Shown here one piece after another: positions 8,877-17,488 of a DNA stretch of 64,000 bases (position 1 is the stretch's first letter; each line of letters starts with the position of its first letter). This stretch comes from Thermogutta terrifontis. Its GTDB lineage: Bacteria > Planctomycetota > Planctomycetia > Pirellulales > Thermoguttaceae. The DNA lies in NCBI RefSeq assembly GCF_002277955.1, contig NZ_CP018477.1, positions 1,860,001 through 1,924,000 on the forward strand. Direction: 5' to 3'. A program made the translations under genes and the position numbers. Under the pieces are notes generated by a model, which ran no database searches, had not been told where the DNA came from, and was given only the letters and a program-made list of their open reading frames with translations.

Positions 8877-9698
8877 TCACAGGCGGTCGCCACTGGTGAT
8901 TCCTGCCAGGTTTTCCGACGGAAATTGGAAGGAGAAAGCGACGCCTTTTTTCGACCCGGCCGTAAGAATCACTTCCCGAGTTTCTTCGTAAACTTTTCCA
9001 TCCCGTTCTACCTGGGCCGTGATGGTGTACTTGTACTGAAGCCCCTCGGCGAGACCGTAGGAGACATATTCGCGGCGGGTTCCTGTACTTTTTGTCACCA
9101 TCCCGTTGATGATGACCTTGGCCTCGGCGGGGACGTACACGGTAATCAGTCCGCTGTCCGCCCGGCTAGGAGTGGGGCTTGCCAGCGGCACGGAGTAACT
9201 TGTCGGATTGATCGCCGATGGCGACATGGGTGGCTCACCGGGGGAGACTCCCGGGGCGGGACCGGGAGTGGCCGGAGCCGGTTGAGGCGCTGGTGAGACA
9301 CCAGGAGTCGGCTGCGGCGCCGGTTGAGGTGTCGGCGTCGGAGTGGAAGGCATGGTCAAAACTTGCGCTTCGCACTCGCACGGGGCAACACCACAAACCG
9401 CGCACGCCCCACCTACTACCGGATACCATCGGTAAGGACCGAAGAGAAGCCGTCGGATCGGGCCTGGACGAACTCCCAGCACCCATTCCACATCACAGCA
9501 CGGATCCACACAAACATCGCACGGCGGACACAGGTCGTAAGCGCTCCAACACGGTGTCCATGCGCTGACCACCGCCAGCGGGCCAGGATACCAAACTCGG
9601 TGGCCGCAGCATCCCCAACACGCCTGAGCTGTGTTGGGCACAACTGCCAATCCCAGAAGCATTGTCCCCAGCAACGCACTTGCACTGATCCGTGACAT
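8877..9698 (-). CDS. Secreted Cys/Pro-rich protein with C-terminal TIGR03000 planctomycete domain
   Basis: 273 residues. An N-terminal signal peptide (hydrophobic ALLGTMLLGLAVV, cleavage near AQA) leads into a Cys- and Trp-rich segment (CWGCCGHRVW, then CPPCDVCVDPCCDVEW). A Pro/Thr/Ala linker with repeated PAPQP and PGVSP units follows. The last ~80 residues run ITVYVPAEAKVIINGMVTKSTGTRREYVS...YKYTITAQVERDGKVYEETREV, the pattern of TIGR03000, a domain known almost only from planctomycetes and of unknown function. It is likely exported and possibly wall-associated. ATG at 9698 is preferred (AAAGGA ribosome site); ATG at 9716 would add six residues. It is a single-gene unit with its own terminator. 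Confidence 0.85.
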   Translation of the reverse strand: MSRISASALLGTMLLGLAVVPNTAQACWGCCGHRVWYPGPLAVVSAWTPCWSAYDLCPPCDVCVDPCCDVEWVLGVRPGPIRRLLFGPYRWYPVVGGACAVCGVAPCECEAQVLTMPSTPTPTPQPAPQPTPGVSPAPQPAPATPGPAPGVSPGEPPMSPSAINPTSYSVPLASPTPSRADSGLITVYVPAEAKVIINGMVTKSTGTRREYVSYGLAEGLQYKYTITAQVERDGKVYEETREVILTAGSKKGVAFSFQFPSENLAGITSGDRL

Positions 9699-9980
9699 TT
9701 CCAGGGTTCCTTTCATGAAAGTAACCGCTCACCGCAGATGTAAACCTCTCGAGCCGAATCCAGCGAGGCCTGTGCGCCTTGCACTTCTCCTAAGATAGTC
9801 TGGAAGGCTTGCGAAATTCAAGCAGGTCGCGCAAAATTTGCCAATCGTCACGCCTGCACGGCTTGTGAGCTGCGCCTTTTAAAACAGCTTGTGGTGCGGT
9901 CGCACAGTTCGCGCGTCCTTCTTTGTTTCGGTGATAGTCCCATAAGGGCTTTCGGCGTTTTACGAACAGCGGTGTAACCG

Positions 9981-11267
9981 CTACCTCTGGCGAGTGGCGA
10001 GTGGCTGGAGTTCCAGGGCGTCGAAAGCCACTGTCCCGACTGCCCCCGTCATTCCGATAGCAAGGATGGCTTCCCGCGCTTCCGAGGGCACCGGAATGCG
10101 GTGGCTTTCTTTTCGCCAGGGGAAGCTCCCCAGGAATGGTCCGATGGCCTTTTCCCCGACCGGTGCCCTGCTTTCTCCAAAAAACGTGATCACCACACCC
10201 GCCGATTCCTGCAAACTTCGCCCAGGACGTATATTTTCACCACGGACCCAGAAGGTTAGCATCAGTTCCCGGACTTCCCGGCCATCCACGGCGAACCCCT
10301 GGAGTGCGCGGGCGGGTCGGCCCGGCTGCTGATTGCGGAAGGCAATGTAAGCCTGACCTGAGGGCGCACCCCCTCCCCTGCGAACCTCGAATTCCTTGCA
10401 GTAATACCAACCCGGCGGGGATTCGAGTTCATCCAACTCCTCTTCGAAATCTCCATTAACAAGCCGCGGATTTGCAGGATCAGGCTGGATCTGGCGTTGG
10501 GCCTCGGCCTGGCCCGTCATGGGCACGAACAGCGTTGGTTGGAGTGCTTCCTTGACGAGTTTGCCGTTCTCCTTTCGCAGAAGGTACAGAATCTGCTGGT
10601 AGCGTTCCCCCACCGGGATGACCATTTTCCCACCCTCTTTAAGCTGATCGATCAGCGGCTGAGGAATGTTTTCAGGGGAGCAGGTCACGATGATTTTGTC
10701 GAAAGGTGCGTGTTCTGGCCAGCCCAGGTAGCCGTCTCCCGCTTTCACGAAGACGTTGGAATAGCCCAGTCGTTTGAGGGTGCCGGCTGCCCGTTGTGCC
10801 AAAGGTTCGACGATCTCAATCGTGTACACTTCTTTGACCAGTCCGCTCAAGATAGCGGCCTGGTAGCCGCTTCCGGTGCCTATTTCAAGGACCCGATCCG
10901 TGGGTTGGGGATCGAGTTTCTCCGTCATGAAGGCCACGACGTAGGGCGGCGAAATTGTTTGCCCGTAACCGATGGGTAGCGCCATATCCATGTAAGCCAG
11001 CCGCCGTTGGTCCGGTGGGACAAATTCATGTCGAGGGACGCGAAGCATGGCCTCGATGACGCGGGGATTCGTGATGCCGCCGCCAATGATGTCCCGTTTG
11101 ACCATCTCCTGGCGAAGACGGTCAAAAAGGACTGCTCCGCGAGGCCCCCCCTGCCCTGCCGCCGGACCGTCAACAAGGCAAATCGAAAGGCCGAGAATTG
11201 CCAGACCGGCTATCCATGGATTGAGAACTTTCCCTGTCATCGAGCACCAGCGGATATGACTTCCCAT
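9981..11267 (-). CDS. pcm: Protein-L-isoaspartate O-methyltransferase with export signal and extra C-terminal domain
   Basis: 428 residues, about twice the usual Pcm length of 210-230. Residues 1-40 carry a hydrophobic segment (NPWIAGLAILGLSICLV) resembling a signal peptide or anchor. The Pcm domain follows: VPRHEFVPPDQR, YGQTISPPYVVAFM, SAM-binding VLEIGTGSGYQAAIL, FDKIIVTCSPENIP and GGKMVIPVG. Pcm methylates isoaspartyl residues so that damaged proteins can be repaired. The final ~150 residues (from LVNGDFEEELDELESPPGW) look like a beta-sandwich, carbohydrate-binding-like module; that is inference. The chosen ATG has GGGAAG 8 bases upstream; ATG at 11240 is the alternative. An exported SAM-dependent enzyme is odd because SAM is cytosolic. 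Confidence 0.88.
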   Translation of the reverse strand: MGSHIRWCSMTGKVLNPWIAGLAILGLSICLVDGPAAGQGGPRGAVLFDRLRQEMVKRDIIGGGITNPRVIEAMLRVPRHEFVPPDQRRLAYMDMALPIGYGQTISPPYVVAFMTEKLDPQPTDRVLEIGTGSGYQAAILSGLVKEVYTIEIVEPLAQRAAGTLKRLGYSNVFVKAGDGYLGWPEHAPFDKIIVTCSPENIPQPLIDQLKEGGKMVIPVGERYQQILYLLRKENGKLVKEALQPTLFVPMTGQAEAQRQIQPDPANPRLVNGDFEEELDELESPPGWYYCKEFEVRRGGGAPSGQAYIAFRNQQPGRPARALQGFAVDGREVRELMLTFWVRGENIRPGRSLQESAGVVITFFGESRAPVGEKAIGPFLGSFPWRKESHRIPVPSEAREAILAIGMTGAVGTVAFDALELQPLATRQR

Positions 11268-11616
11268 ACATAACGCTTCCCAAAAACTTTGATTCACGGT
11301 CACAGCCGCTGCTCCAGCCCGAGCTTGTCTATTGAGCAGGGACCATACCGGAATCCGCAGATCACTTTTTAGTGTACACACCAGATTTGGGAGAAGCACC
11401 AATGACGGGTCGTGTCGATCCAGGTGCGGCGGGTTTCCCGTTTACTGGAGCGATCTCCTTTGGTTCCGTTCGCCTTGTTTTATTCCTGCATGGCCTAACA
11501 ATGAAAGAGTAGTTCCAAATGAGGAGGGGATGCGTGGAGGCAGTGCCCAAGTTCCCCGTCGGTCACTGCTCTCTTGCACACATACACTTTTCAAACGGAT
11601 AGATGAGGGGATGTCC
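11268..11616. other. Divergent promoter region between pcm and radical SAM gene
   Basis: 349 bases between two divergently read genes. Reading frames continue through it from both sides, but the starts with good ribosome sites lie at its edges. I see no hairpin or repeat that I can support; promoters are expected but not identified. Confidence 0.4.
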
Positions 11617-13419
11617 ATGGCAATAAACCAGGAACTAAAAACTCTTGTGGCCCAGAGGATTTTGCCGAATGTTCAGACTCCCGCCCAGTATCTGGGGGGC
11701 GAACTGAACGCCGTGGTTAAAGACCACCGGACAGTCCGCGGCAAGGTATGCCTGTGCCTGCCGGATATGTATTCCATTGGGATGAGTCACCACGGTCTGC
11801 AAGTTCTCTACGATGCGATGAATCGACGGAGCGATTGGGCGTGCGAGAGAGTGTTCGCTCCGGCACGGGATATGGAGCAGAAATTGCGAGAGCTGGGCGT
11901 GCCCCTTTACTCGCTGGAGACGTTCACGCCGCTTTCGCATTTTGACGTGGTAGGGTTTTCGCTCCAGTATGAACTTTCCTACACCAATGTTTTGACGGTG
12001 CTCGATCTGGGCGGGATTCCTCTCCGCGCGGAGGACCGCGATCTGGAGGATCCTCTGGTCATCGCGGGAGGCCCGTGCGCCCAGAATCCTGAACCCATGA
12101 GCAGGTTCATTGACCTCTTCGTTCTGGGAGATGGTGAAGAGAGCCTGCCGGCAGTGTGCGACGCCTGGTTGGAAGCCCGGTCCACGGCATGTTCCCGCGA
12201 AGAAGCCCTTTTGCTTTTAGCGCGGCGATTTCCCTGGGCCTATGTTCCGCGCCTGTATCGCCGGGAGATCCAACCCTCCACAGGGTTGGCCGCTGTTTTC
12301 CCGCGTGAAGACACTGTTCCGGGACTGATTGTTCCCGCGATCTTAACAGAGTTTGCGGAGTACCCCTTGCCGCGGGCCCCAATTGTCCCCTATGTGGAGG
12401 TCGTTCAGGATCGCATTTCGCTGGAAATTATGCGGGGCTGTCCCTGGCGATGCCGATTTTGCCAAAGCACCACGATCAAACGCCCTCTGCGTTATAGGCC
12501 TGTGGAAAAACTGGTCGAGGCCGCCTGGGAGGCGTACCGCAATACAGGCACGAGTGAGATTGCACTGCTGTCGCTGTCCTCCAGCGACTATCCCCTGTTC
12601 GATCAGCTCGTCCGGGAACTCAAAAGAGTGTTTGATCCTGTGCGCGTGGCTATTTCGGTTCCCAGCCTTCGGGTGAATGAACAGTTGAGAGTTGTAACTG
12701 AACTCCTGTCGCCGGAAAGGCATTCGGGCTTGACACTGGCACCGGAGGTGGCACTGGATGACATGCGTCAGCAGATCGGCAAACCGATCCGGAATGAGGA
12801 CCTTATTGAGGGGTGCAAACGGGCTTTCCAGAAAGGATTTCAAAGGGTTAAGCTGTACTTTTTGTGTGGCCTTCCTGGGGAGCGCGAGGCGGATTTGGCG
12901 GGAATTGTGGACCTGGCGGAGGAGATTTCCAGATTGGCCCGGCCATATTTGGGCCGCCCCGCCACAGTGGTGGCCAACGTATCGAACTTCGTCCCCAAGC
13001 CACACACACCCTACCAGTGGCAGGCGATGCAGCGTCGTGAGTATTTCGCCGCCGCGCACCAGTTTCTGCGCCGTCGGTGTCGGATGCGGAGCTTGGAAAT
13101 CAAATGCCACTCCATCGAGAGCAGCCTCGTAGAAGGAATGTTAACTCGCGGAGATTGGCGGATGGGCCAAGCCATCGAGCTGGCGTGGCACCGGGGAGCA
13201 CGATTTGACGGCTGGACAGACCAATTTAACCCCCAGATTTGGTGGGAAGTCTTTCACGAGCTGGGTCTTTCACCCGAAGAATACATCCACCGGCGTTGGG
13301 ACACGGATGCCCTGCTGCCGTGGGATCACATTGCCATTCGGCAGGGGCGAGCTTATCTGGAACGGGAACATCAGCGATCCGCCGCGCAACTGGTCCAATT
13401 GGTCGGCACGCAAGCATAG
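11617..13419 (+). CDS. B12-binding/radical SAM protein, TIGR03960 type
   Basis: 600 residues. The N-terminal ~200 residues resemble a cobalamin-binding-like domain (VCLCLPDMYSIGMSHHGLQVLYDAMN, FDVVGFSLQYELSYTNVL, VIAGGPCAQNPEP, DLFVLGDGEE). The radical SAM core carries CPWRCRFC (C-x3-C-x2-C) after SLEIMRG, for a 4Fe-4S cluster that cleaves SAM. The order and landmarks match the TIGR03960 family, whose substrate is unknown. In many bacteria this gene is fused to or followed by a DUF2344 (TIGR03936) unit and RNase G; neither is here. ATG at 11617 has GAGGGG at proper spacing; ATG at 11611 is too close to it. Confidence 0.88.
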   Translation: MAINQELKTLVAQRILPNVQTPAQYLGGELNAVVKDHRTVRGKVCLCLPDMYSIGMSHHGLQVLYDAMNRRSDWACERVFAPARDMEQKLRELGVPLYSLETFTPLSHFDVVGFSLQYELSYTNVLTVLDLGGIPLRAEDRDLEDPLVIAGGPCAQNPEPMSRFIDLFVLGDGEESLPAVCDAWLEARSTACSREEALLLLARRFPWAYVPRLYRREIQPSTGLAAVFPREDTVPGLIVPAILTEFAEYPLPRAPIVPYVEVVQDRISLEIMRGCPWRCRFCQSTTIKRPLRYRPVEKLVEAAWEAYRNTGTSEIALLSLSSSDYPLFDQLVRELKRVFDPVRVAISVPSLRVNEQLRVVTELLSPERHSGLTLAPEVALDDMRQQIGKPIRNEDLIEGCKRAFQKGFQRVKLYFLCGLPGEREADLAGIVDLAEEISRLARPYLGRPATVVANVSNFVPKPHTPYQWQAMQRREYFAAAHQFLRRRCRMRSLEIKCHSIESSLVEGMLTRGDWRMGQAIELAWHRGARFDGWTDQFNPQIWWEVFHELGLSPEEYIHRRWDTDALLPWDHIAIRQGRAYLEREHQRSAAQLVQLVGTQA

Positions 13420-13692
13420 GCACTGGCGAGCTCCGAAAACGCTCTGTCAAGGCCTTTCTTCGAAACGGGTCAACGGGTACTGAGCCGCTCGACCTTGACC
13501 GTTCCGGTGTAGTTTTGCAAGGGGCGCGGTAAGATGGAATTTACGGATTAGCCCTCGCTATGGGTCGGGCCAACTGTTGATCAATGCCCCCCTTCTGGGA
13601 GTAAGGGCTCGAAATACCAATCGGTGGACTCTCCGCGGAAATGCTGGAACGAGACTTCCGACGATTCGCGTGAGCAGATTACAGGAATACCC

Positions 13693-14580
13693 GTGCAGAA
13701 CGAGTTTGAGACCAAATCGGTGCGAGCAAAGTTGCGGCTGCTGGCCATCGATATTGATGGGACCCTCGTCAACAGCACCGACGATGTAAGCGAACGGACC
13801 CGGCAGGCCATTCAAGCGGCCATGAGCGCGGGGATGGTGGTGGTGCTGGCTTCGGGCCGGCGTTACAGCCGGGTTGTACCCGTTGCCCGGGAGTTGGGGT
13901 TGTCCACGCCGGTTATCAGCTCCAGTGGAGCGCTGATCAAGGAGACCGAGAGCCACAGGACGCTGTGGCGGGCCGATTTTCCCCCTCAGCTTTTGCGCAG
14001 GGTGGTCCAGGCTGTCCGCAGGGCGGGGTTTCCCCTGGCACTTTTGGGTGACACGTTCACCGACGGCTTCGACTACTACGTGGAGTCCCGCGGGCCCAGA
14101 AATGGGTATTTGGACCGCTACCTGGAGCTTAATCCTGGGTGTCATCGCGTGTGGAATGACTTCCAAAAGGATCCCCCGCCCGATGTCTTTGCTGCCTTTG
14201 CTCTGGGAACGCGAGAGGAGATGGAGGGCTTGGCGGCGGAGTTGCACCGCACGCTGCCAGGCCTGCTGACCACCAACGTCCTCAAAAGCCCCCGCTACGA
14301 AGGGTTTTTCTGCGAAATGATGCCCAGCGGAACAACCAAGTGGTCGGCAGTTTGTCGGGTGGCCGATCAGTGGGGAATAACACCTGGCGAAATTTGTGCA
14401 GTGGGCGATGATGTCAACGATTTGGCGATGATTTCTGGGGCGGGCCTGGGTATTGCGATGGGAAACGCGTGTGAAGAGGTCAAGGCTGCCGCCCACTGGG
14501 TAGCCCCATCCCACGAGGAAGACGGTCTGGCCCATGCCATCACCCTGATTCTGGAGGGACGCGTGCCGCAAACCGCCTGA
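13693..14580 (+). CDS. Cof-type HAD-IIB phosphatase
   Basis: 295 residues from a GTG preceded by AGGA. The HAD nucleophile motif DIDGTLV holds Asp20 and Asp22. The Thr/Ser loop is VLASGR, the Lys motif is in SGTTKWSAV, and motif IV is GDDVNDLAMI. The large cap between motifs II and III puts it in subfamily IIB (Cof/SupH-like), which dephosphorylates sugar phosphates or phospholipid-like small molecules; the substrate cannot be told. A longer in-frame version would start at 13624 but lacks a ribosome site. The MazG-like gene follows 61 bases later. Confidence 0.88.
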   Translation: MQNEFETKSVRAKLRLLAIDIDGTLVNSTDDVSERTRQAIQAAMSAGMVVVLASGRRYSRVVPVARELGLSTPVISSSGALIKETESHRTLWRADFPPQLLRRVVQAVRRAGFPLALLGDTFTDGFDYYVESRGPRNGYLDRYLELNPGCHRVWNDFQKDPPPDVFAAFALGTREEMEGLAAELHRTLPGLLTTNVLKSPRYEGFFCEMMPSGTTKWSAVCRVADQWGITPGEICAVGDDVNDLAMISGAGLGIAMGNACEEVKAAAHWVAPSHEEDGLAHAITLILEGRVPQTA

Positions 14581-14641
14581 GTATCCTTAGAAGCCATACC
14601 CATGCACGTGGCCCCGTTTGGGAAATCTGGACAAAATCGCG

Positions 14642-14995
14642 ATGACTGAAGATCACGTGCCGAGTCGAACACCCGAACCGACTCCGTCGGCGGAGATTAC
14701 CATTTCCGATTTTCAGCGTCTTATTCGTAACATGTATCATGAGAAGGACGTTGCGCGGGGGATCGAAGGAACCTTCATGTGGCTCGTCGCGGAGATAGGT
14801 GAGCTCGCGGAGGCCCTCCGCAACGGGACACGGGAGCAACGGGCGGAGGAATTCGCCGACGTCATCGCCTGGTTGACGACCATCGCCAACGTGGCGGAGG
14901 TGGACCTCACGGAGGCCCTTCGGCATAAATATGGGCAGGGATGTCCTGGATGTGGGAAGTTTGTATGCGTATGCCCCGATTCAGGAAAACCATAA
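14642..14995 (+). CDS. MazG-like nucleotide pyrophosphohydrolase with C-terminal Zn-ribbon tail
   Basis: 117 residues with one MazG helical domain. The metal site shows as EIGELAEAL (ExxE) and EEFADVIAWL (ExxD), so the protein should hydrolyse NTPs to NMP and pyrophosphate as a house-cleaning enzyme. The short tail CPGCGKFVCVC has four Cys and may bind zinc, which is not part of the core domain. The ATG at 14642 is preferred; a TTG 24 bases earlier is in frame. Ribosome binding sequences are weak at both. It probably forms a transcript with the HAD gene upstream. Confidence 0.85.
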   Translation: MTEDHVPSRTPEPTPSAEITISDFQRLIRNMYHEKDVARGIEGTFMWLVAEIGELAEALRNGTREQRAEEFADVIAWLTTIANVAEVDLTEALRHKYGQGCPGCGKFVCVCPDSGKP

Positions 14996-15064
14996 CACGG
15001 CCATTCCCGAACTCAGATTCGGCCAAAATCTTTCAGCGTGATTGAAAGAGACTGAAAAACATCC

Positions 15065-17446
15065 GTGGGCTTTTCCCGTTCGTTCCGGATCATTTTGACG
15101 ATGGCACAGCGATTTAGCAGTGGGCGCTACCGCACTATTTATGAAACATCTCCTCGGCTGAAGTGTATGCCAGGATTCCTCTTGGCACTCTTGCTATTTG
15201 GCGTCCCAGCCCTTGCGGACGAGGCTCCTGAGAACATCCCGACAAATCGTGCGGCGGGGCAGCAGCTCGAGGAGGCCTCGGTGGAGATTGTGGCGTGTCG
15301 AGTGGGCGTCGGCGGGGTGTACAAACTCGGGCTATGGACGCCGGTAAAGATCACGCTCCGCAGCCCGCGAGAGATAACCGGCCGACTGGCCGTCGTCGTG
15401 CCCGACGGATTTGGAAATCTGTGCTCCTACGAACTGACGAAGGTCTCATTACGAGGGAGAGGCGAGGAAGAGGTGGAGGTGCTCGTCCAGATCGGGCAGA
15501 CTCTCACCTCCCTGGAAGTCCGATGGAAAGGGGAGGATGGCTCAAACGCCGCTGTGACCTTTCGCGGCAAGGCGATGGGGAATGGAGAGGTCCCGCTCGT
15601 TGTGCCTGCCCATGTGCCGCTTTTTCTGTGGATTGGGCCGGGCGACTTGGGGCGGTTTTTCCGGGATTGGACACGGCGGGGCAATTACTGGTGCCAAGTG
15701 ACCGAGGTCGGACGGCTCCCGCGGAACTGGCTTGCGTATCAGAGCTTTCGTGCGGTCGTCCTGTGCACCGGAGATGATGCACGTTTCATCCAGGAACTGG
15801 CCGACTCTCCTCAGATTGTGTCGGCACTGCGCCATTGGGTGGAAGCGGGCGGAAAAATTGTTTTTTCTGGCGGAACGATGGTCCGTCCGCTGCTGGAGAA
15901 GGAAGGACTGCTATCCTGGGTTGCGCCGGGACCTGTCGTTGGCGCAATCACCTTGCGCAGGACCACGGGATTGGAAAGCCTGGTGAAAGCCACTCGACCG
16001 GTGATCCTCCGCCGTAGTGACGCGCCGCTGGTGGCTCAGCAATTCGAGCTTGAGGACGGCCTGATCACCGTACGGGAAGGAAACGTGCCGCTTGTCATTC
16101 GACATGGCCTGGGCCTGGGCACTGTTGTCGCAGTAACGATCGACGTGAGCCATCGGGCCCTTGTGGACTGGCCTCAATGGGATCGCTTCATCGCTTGGCT
16201 GGTGGGTAACGAAGAGGCCTCGCGGGAAGAGGAGGCCAGCGTGGCCCAATCACGAACCCTGATGCACTATGGTTACACAGATTTGGCGGGGCAACTGCGG
16301 GCCGCTTTGGAAGTGTTTCCTGGCGTTCCCTTCGTGCCTTTTGCCTGGGTCGCCGGTTTGACGGTCCTCTACTTGGCGATCATTGGCCCTTTAGATTACT
16401 GGCTTTGCGGGCTCCTTGGCAAACATCGGCGGTGGACGTGGGTGACTTTTCCCACGCTGATTCTTTTGGCGGGATTGGTGGGGATGGCTTTGGCTTCCCA
16501 CAAAGGAAATGTTCCACATGTCCGCCAACTTGTGTGCGTGGACATTGACCTGAAGGACGGTCAGCTTCGCGGAAATTGCTGGGCCAATATGTACTCACCG
16601 CGGCCGGCGGCATACCGAGCACAATTGCGGACTGATATTCCCGCGAATATCAGCATGCACGATGTGAAGTTCGGTTGGTTGGGCATTCCCGGTCATGGCC
16701 TGGGTGGGATGGAAAGTCCTGCCAACGTCATGCTGTTGCCGGGTGCGTACGTCAATGAAGATGGCCATGTTTTTCAGGGGCTGCCCGTAGGACAATGGGT
16801 GACGCGGGGACTGTGGGCCATCTGGACGGGAAAGCTCCGTGACCTGCCGCTCGACTGGCAGTTGAGAGACCGTGATGGTACGCTCCGCGGGCGGATCATC
16901 AATCGCTCAGCTATCACACTGGAGGATTGCGTTATCGTGTACGGTAACTGGGCATATCCCGTCGGTACGCTGGAACCAGGCCAGGTCTGGGAAGCGGGAA
17001 TCGGCGAGGACCGCCGGGAATTACGCTCGTGGCTCAACGGGCAACATGTTCTCTTCGAGGGGAAAGGCCCCCATCTGCAGACACACCAGCAAGTGCAGCC
17101 TTACGATCAAGCATCCCGTGATGTCGGCTACATCATGCGAATGATGGGGCTTTATCAGGCGGCCGGGGGGAAAGCCTACACGCAGCTCTCTCACGAGTAC
17201 TGGCCCAGCCTGGATCTGACGGATGCCGTTCTGAATGGACGGGCCGTGTTGGTCGGGCGGATGCGTCCACCAGGAGAGGCAGAAGCCCCATGGCCCGAGT
17301 TTGGAGTTACACTGGACAATGGTGAAAATCCCGTTTCCATGAGGTGGAGCAACGACGTATTCTGGCGATTTATCTTGCCCGTGCTTCGTTCCCCGGGCGA
17401 AACTTCGGCGATGCAAACGGCCAGTCCCGAAAAAAATAACAGTTAG
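15065..17446 (+). CDS. Large exported/membrane protein of unknown function, paired with an ABC ATPase gene
   Basis: Up to 793 residues. A signal-like segment (MPGFLLALLLFGVPALA) stands about 35 residues in. A ~380-residue beta-rich extracytoplasmic region follows, including an amidotransferase-like stretch (RAVVLCTGDDARFI, LRHWVEAGGKIVFSGG). Two membrane segments lie near residues 420-475 (FVPFAWVAGLTVLYLAIIGP and TFPTLILLAGLVGMALA). A second beta-rich region of ~300 residues ends the protein. The ABC ATPase gene begins 42 bases downstream, so it may be the membrane partner of that ATPase, as large unknown proteins are in other planctomycete ABC clusters (inference). The start is uncertain (GTG 15065, ATG 15101 or ATG 15167). 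I do not recognise a named family. Confidence 0.75.
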   Translation: MGFSRSFRIILTMAQRFSSGRYRTIYETSPRLKCMPGFLLALLLFGVPALADEAPENIPTNRAAGQQLEEASVEIVACRVGVGGVYKLGLWTPVKITLRSPREITGRLAVVVPDGFGNLCSYELTKVSLRGRGEEEVEVLVQIGQTLTSLEVRWKGEDGSNAAVTFRGKAMGNGEVPLVVPAHVPLFLWIGPGDLGRFFRDWTRRGNYWCQVTEVGRLPRNWLAYQSFRAVVLCTGDDARFIQELADSPQIVSALRHWVEAGGKIVFSGGTMVRPLLEKEGLLSWVAPGPVVGAITLRRTTGLESLVKATRPVILRRSDAPLVAQQFELEDGLITVREGNVPLVIRHGLGLGTVVAVTIDVSHRALVDWPQWDRFIAWLVGNEEASREEEASVAQSRTLMHYGYTDLAGQLRAALEVFPGVPFVPFAWVAGLTVLYLAIIGPLDYWLCGLLGKHRRWTWVTFPTLILLAGLVGMALASHKGNVPHVRQLVCVDIDLKDGQLRGNCWANMYSPRPAAYRAQLRTDIPANISMHDVKFGWLGIPGHGLGGMESPANVMLLPGAYVNEDGHVFQGLPVGQWVTRGLWAIWTGKLRDLPLDWQLRDRDGTLRGRIINRSAITLEDCVIVYGNWAYPVGTLEPGQVWEAGIGEDRRELRSWLNGQHVLFEGKGPHLQTHQQVQPYDQASRDVGYIMRMMGLYQAAGGKAYTQLSHEYWPSLDLTDAVLNGRAVLVGRMRPPGEAEAPWPEFGVTLDNGENPVSMRWSNDVFWRFILPVLRSPGETSAMQTASPEKNNS

Positions 17447-17488
17447 AAAAAACAGGACGTCCTTCAGTTTTAGAACACGCGTAGTGTG

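Noticed and set aside
12343-13110. 255-codon minus-strand open frame
   Set aside because: Antisense to the radical SAM core; no domain seen.
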